A DNA stretch of 6,381 nt, taken from Dehalococcoidia bacterium (lineage in GTDB: Bacteria > Chloroflexota > Dehalococcoidia > Dehalococcoidales > RBG-16-60-22). Below the pieces are notes generated by a model. The model ran no database searches. It saw nothing but the letters and a program-made list of their open reading frames with translations, and had not been told where the DNA came from. Every line of letters begins with the position of its first letter. Position 1 is the first letter of the stretch. Below are positions 4,368-6,381 of the stretch, in pieces. The position numbers and the translations under genes are program-made. The stretch is from positions 1 through 6,381 of the forward strand of contig JABMRL010000031.1 of the NCBI GenBank assembly GCA_013202615.1. The letters run 5' to 3'.

Positions 4368-5039
4368 ATGGCTGTGGATGGTCGAATCGTAAGTAGAGAT
4401 GTCCCCGCCCGGAAAAAAGTCTACGAGAAACTGAAGACGGCGATTCTTTCCGGTCGCCTCAGCCCGAAGGAAAGACTGACTGAAGAGCACCTTGCCGAAA
4501 CGCTGGGAGTGAGTCGTACTCCGGTGAGAGAGGCTCTCTATAAACTTGAAGCCGAAGGCCTGGTTCGCCCCCTGGCAACGAGGGGCTTCATTGTCTCCGG
4601 AGATTCAAGGGAGGAGATGGAAGAGCTGTTTGAAATCCGGGCCATTCTGGAAGGATATGCCCTCAGCATCATCTCGGAAAGAATAAGTGAAGAGAGCCTT
4701 AATCAGCTAAACAATTTCATCGATAAGGCACAGGCAGCGCTGGAAGCAGGCAGGATGGACGATGTCTTCAAATGGAACACCCGCTTCCATGACCACCTGC
4801 ATGAGCTTGTTTCGGATACGTCACGCCTCTACCGGCTGATTGTTGATATGAGAAAACAGGTGCTGCGGCACCGTAAAGTAACCCTGCAATCCATTGAAGG
4901 TGCGCAGAGAACGCTCGATGGTCACCGGAAGATACTGCTGGCTTTGAGATTGAAAGACCCGGAACTATGTGAGAAAATGATGCGTACGCATATCAAGCTG
5001 GCCAAGGAAGATGCCCTGATAACCCTTTTGAAAGCCTGA
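4368..5039 (+). CDS. GntR-family transcriptional regulator, FadR subfamily (FCD domain)
   Basis: A 223-residue regulator when started at 4368, the usual size for this family. The winged helix comes first (YEKLKTAILSGRLSPKERLT, then LAETLGVSRTPVREALYKLE as the helix-turn-helix and a GLVRPLATRGFIVS wing). An all-helical FCD ligand domain follows. The metal-binding histidines of FCD domains are visible as FHDHL, GHRKI and THIKL. Such proteins usually sense small carboxylates or sugar acids. The frame is open back to an ATG at 4284, but the extra 28 residues are not family-like and their DNA contains the promoter and both operators, so 4368 is preferred. Neither start has a Shine-Dalgarno. The gene is first in the operon, 26 bases ahead of the iron-sulfur gene, so it probably represses itself and the AOR genes until a ligand is present. 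Confidence 0.93.
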   Translation: MAVDGRIVSRDVPARKKVYEKLKTAILSGRLSPKERLTEEHLAETLGVSRTPVREALYKLEAEGLVRPLATRGFIVSGDSREEMEELFEIRAILEGYALSIISERISEESLNQLNNFIDKAQAALEAGRMDDVFKWNTRFHDHLHELVSDTSRLYRLIVDMRKQVLRHRKVTLQSIEGAQRTLDGHRKILLALRLKDPELCEKMMRTHIKLAKEDALITLLKA

Positions 5040-5065
5040 AGAATAACACACGAGGAGGTCCGGTC

Positions 5066-5380
5066 TTGGAAAAGCATATTGAAGTACACATGGAAAAATG
5101 CACCGGGTGCAAGCTGTGTGAACTGGCCTGCTCCGCAGTAAAAACGAGCGTCTTCAACCCCCGAGATTCAAGAATCAAAGTACGCCTGGTGGGAATCCCC
5201 GAGATTCCCGTGCCCATAATCCTGGATAACTGCGATTACTGTTTTGGCAATCCGGCCTGTGTCCAGTTCTGCCTGCCCAAGGCAATCGAGTGGCAGGAAA
5301 TGGAAACCAAGCCGGAACGACCGAAGGTATCGGAAGCCAGGAAAATTGCCGAAGAATGGCTGGAATCGGTGAGCAAGTAG
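5066..5380 (+). CDS. two-cluster [4Fe-4S] ferredoxin-like electron carrier linked to AOR
   Basis: A 104-residue cytosolic iron-sulfur protein with eight cysteines in two sets. Cys12, 15, 18 and 22 form CTGCKLCELAC. Cys56, 59, 65 and 69 form a second CxxCx5CxxxC set in a CDYC...ACVQFC context. This predicts two [4Fe-4S] clusters, as in 'dicluster' electron-transfer subunits. About 35 charged residues follow as a helical tail (ARKIAEEWLESV). The start is a TTG at 5066 with an excellent Shine-Dalgarno (AGGAGG at 5053-5058, 7 bases away). The ATG at 5090 would cut off the strand before the first cluster. It lies between the regulator and the MoaD/AOR genes, so it most probably passes electrons between AOR and a cellular acceptor. 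Confidence 0.9.
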   Translation: MEKHIEVHMEKCTGCKLCELACSAVKTSVFNPRDSRIKVRLVGIPEIPVPIILDNCDYCFGNPACVQFCLPKAIEWQEMETKPERPKVSEARKIAEEWLESVSK

Positions 5381-5390
5381 GAGACAGGAA

Positions 5391-5678
5391 TTGGCCCGGG
5401 TGAAGGTAAAAAGTTTCTCCGTGATTAGAGACGTGCTGGGTTCGGAGGTCGTTGAAATAGACATCAACGGACCGGAGACAGTGGGCGGGCTTTTCGAAGA
5501 ACTGCTACGCCGGTACGGACAGCCTTTCAAAGAGAAAATCTGGGACCCGGAGACCGGTCAAATAGCCCCTTTCCTCATGAAACTGAACGAAACGATTATC
5601 AGATCCACATCTGATATGGATTATAAAATTCACAACGGCGATGAACTCGCCATTATCTTTCCTATAGGAGGAGGTTAA
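5391..5678 (+). CDS. MoaD/ThiS-family sulfur carrier protein
   Basis: A 95-residue ubiquitin-fold protein. It begins with a short strand (ARVKVKSFSVIRDVLGSEVV), continues with a VGGLFEELLRRYG helix and KLNETIIRS, and ends with GDELAIIFPIGGG. The C-terminal Gly-Gly that is adenylated and thiocarboxylated in this family is intact. In AOR operons such proteins are taken to donate sulfur for the dithiolene of the tungsten or molybdenum pterin cofactor. The start is a TTG at 5391, preceded by AGGAG (5379-5383, 7 bases away) that overlaps the stop codon of the iron-sulfur gene. A GTG at 5400 is a weaker alternative. A ThiS-like role cannot be excluded from sequence alone, but the position next to AOR favours the MoaD-like role. 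Confidence 0.9.
   Translation: MARVKVKSFSVIRDVLGSEVVEIDINGPETVGGLFEELLRRYGQPFKEKIWDPETGQIAPFLMKLNETIIRSTSDMDYKIHNGDELAIIFPIGGG
5666..5675 (+). promoter_or_regulatory. Shine-Dalgarno of the AOR gene built from the glycine codons of the MoaD gene
   Basis: AGGAGGAGGT (5666-5675) includes the last three codons GGA GGA GGT of the sulfur-carrier gene and is a near-perfect ribosome binding site 5 bases before the ATG at 5681. The stop TAA (5676-5678) follows at once, so the AOR gene starts 2 bases after it. This supports both the start of AOR and tight coupling of the two proteins. Confidence 0.85.
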
Positions 5679-5680
5679 TC

Positions 5681-6381
5681 ATGGCAAAGAGCTTTCCTTA
5701 CGGCGGATACATCGGGCAGCTACTGCGGGTCAATCTCAGCAATAAAGGCATCACCAGGGAAGACCTCAGGGAGGACTGGGCAAGGGACTTCGTTGGCGGC
5801 GTCGGCTTAACGGCCCGAATCCTGTACGAAGAAATCCCGCCCAAAATCGACCCGCTGGGGCCGGAGAATAAGCTGGTCATGATGACCGGACCGGTCAACG
5901 GCACGATGATACCGGCAGCCTCGCGCTCCTCTTTCTGTGCCAAGTCACCGTACACCAAATCGTTTTTCCACAGTATCTTCGGCGGCTTTCTGGGCCCGGA
6001 GCTCAAGTTCGCCGGCTACGATGGCCTGATAATTGAAGGCAAGGCAGACAAACCCGTCTATATCTGGATTGACGATGACAAAGTCGAAATCAGAGATGCC
6101 AGCCACCTCTGGGGCAAAGACCCGTTCACGGCGCAGGATATGCTGCGTGGTGAGATTGGCGATGAGGAAATACACATCGCCACCATCGGGCTGGCCGGTG
6201 AGGAAAAAGCGCCCTACGCCATGATTCTCTGTGATATCCGGGCGGCCGGTCGCGGCGGAATGGGGGCGGTGATGGGTTCAAAAAACCTCAAGGCAATCGC
6301 CGTCAGAGGCACCGGGGGCGTCACGGTACCCAACATGCTCCGCGTCTATAACACCTCCGTCAGAATTAACGAGCTCTTTGC
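5681..6381 (+). CDS. aldehyde:ferredoxin oxidoreductase family protein, N-terminal part (runs off the window)
   Basis: The frame is open from ATG 5681 to the window edge, giving 233 codons of a protein that is usually about 600 residues. Family signatures of AOR domain 1, which holds the tungsten bis-pterin, are clear: a GxVNLS-like start (IGQLLRVNLSNKG, 11-23), GGVGLTARILYEE (39-51), PLGPENKLVMMTGPVNGT (58-75), ELKFAGYDGLIIEGKADKP (107-125), IEIRDASHLWGK-like VEIRDASHLWGK (135-146), and AAGRGGMGAVMGSKNLKAI (188-206) binding the pterin phosphates. The cysteines of the [4Fe-4S] cluster and the substrate pocket lie beyond the window, so class (aldehyde, glyceraldehyde-3-phosphate, benzoyl-CoA reductase-like or other) is undetermined. 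The reaction is aldehyde plus water to acid, with electrons to ferredoxin, reversible in many anaerobes. It follows the MoaD gene by 2 bases. Confidence 0.95.
   Translation, partial: MAKSFPYGGYIGQLLRVNLSNKGITREDLREDWARDFVGGVGLTARILYEEIPPKIDPLGPENKLVMMTGPVNGTMIPAASRSSFCAKSPYTKSFFHSIFGGFLGPELKFAGYDGLIIEGKADKPVYIWIDDDKVEIRDASHLWGKDPFTAQDMLRGEIGDEEIHIATIGLAGEEKAPYAMILCDIRAAGRGGMGAVMGSKNLKAIAVRGTGGVTVPNMLRVYNTSVRINELF

Noticed and set aside
5168..5530. Minus-strand frame of 120 codons across the iron-sulfur and sulfur-carrier genes
   Set aside because: Antisense to two genes with clear motifs and ribosome sites; no family resemblance.
1..6381. CRISPR array, tRNA, rRNA, insertion sequence or prophage genes
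   Set aside because: No regularly spaced repeats, cloverleaf-like sequence, rRNA signature or transposase/integrase motif was seen in reading through both strands.

Overview
The window looks like a piece of chromosome from an anaerobic bacterium. The strongest clue is an operon on the right that begins a tungsten-type aldehyde:ferredoxin oxidoreductase (AOR) together with a ferredoxin-like protein and a MoaD-like sulfur carrier. Coding regions have balanced to moderately GC-rich composition, gaps are AT-rich, and three genes start with TTG behind strong Shine-Dalgarno sequences. This gene mix would fit Dehalococcoidia (Chloroflexota) or another strict anaerobe, but that placement is an inference and no marker gene is present. 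I see no tRNA, rRNA, CRISPR array, transposase or phage gene.

Left part (1-1526): the last 29 codons of a short-chain dehydrogenase on the + strand face a two-gene minus-strand unit. That unit is a small winged-helix regulator with an AT-hook-like tail (1224-1526), followed 22 bases later by a complete zinc-dependent, medium-chain alcohol/polyol dehydrogenase (158-1201).

Middle part (1527-2340): an AT-rich gap of about 410 bases carries divergent promoter-like sequences and two abutting perfect 13-base dyads. It leads to an unrecognised 115-residue basic protein (1937-2284), which is closed by a clean intrinsic terminator. This is a stand-alone transcription unit.

Phosphate transport part (2368-4283, minus strand): a DUF47/PhoU-like accessory protein overlaps by 8 bases a PiT-family phosphate permease. 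The leader of this operon holds a hairpin with a U-run (candidate attenuator) and a 35-codon reading frame that ends one base before the DUF47 start codon.

Right part (4284-6381, + strand): a GntR/FCD-family regulator, a two-cluster [4Fe-4S] protein, a MoaD/ThiS protein with a terminal Gly-Gly-Gly, and the first 233 codons of an AOR-family enzyme, all tightly spaced. Two GTATAC-centred palindromes lie upstream of the regulator, each over a -10-like box, so the operon is probably autoregulated and ligand-controlled. The likely division of labour is that AOR oxidises an aldehyde (or reduces an acid), the iron-sulfur protein carries the electrons, the MoaD protein supplies sulfur for the pterin cofactor, and the GntR protein senses a small carboxylate-like molecule. 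The substrate cannot be read from the sequence.
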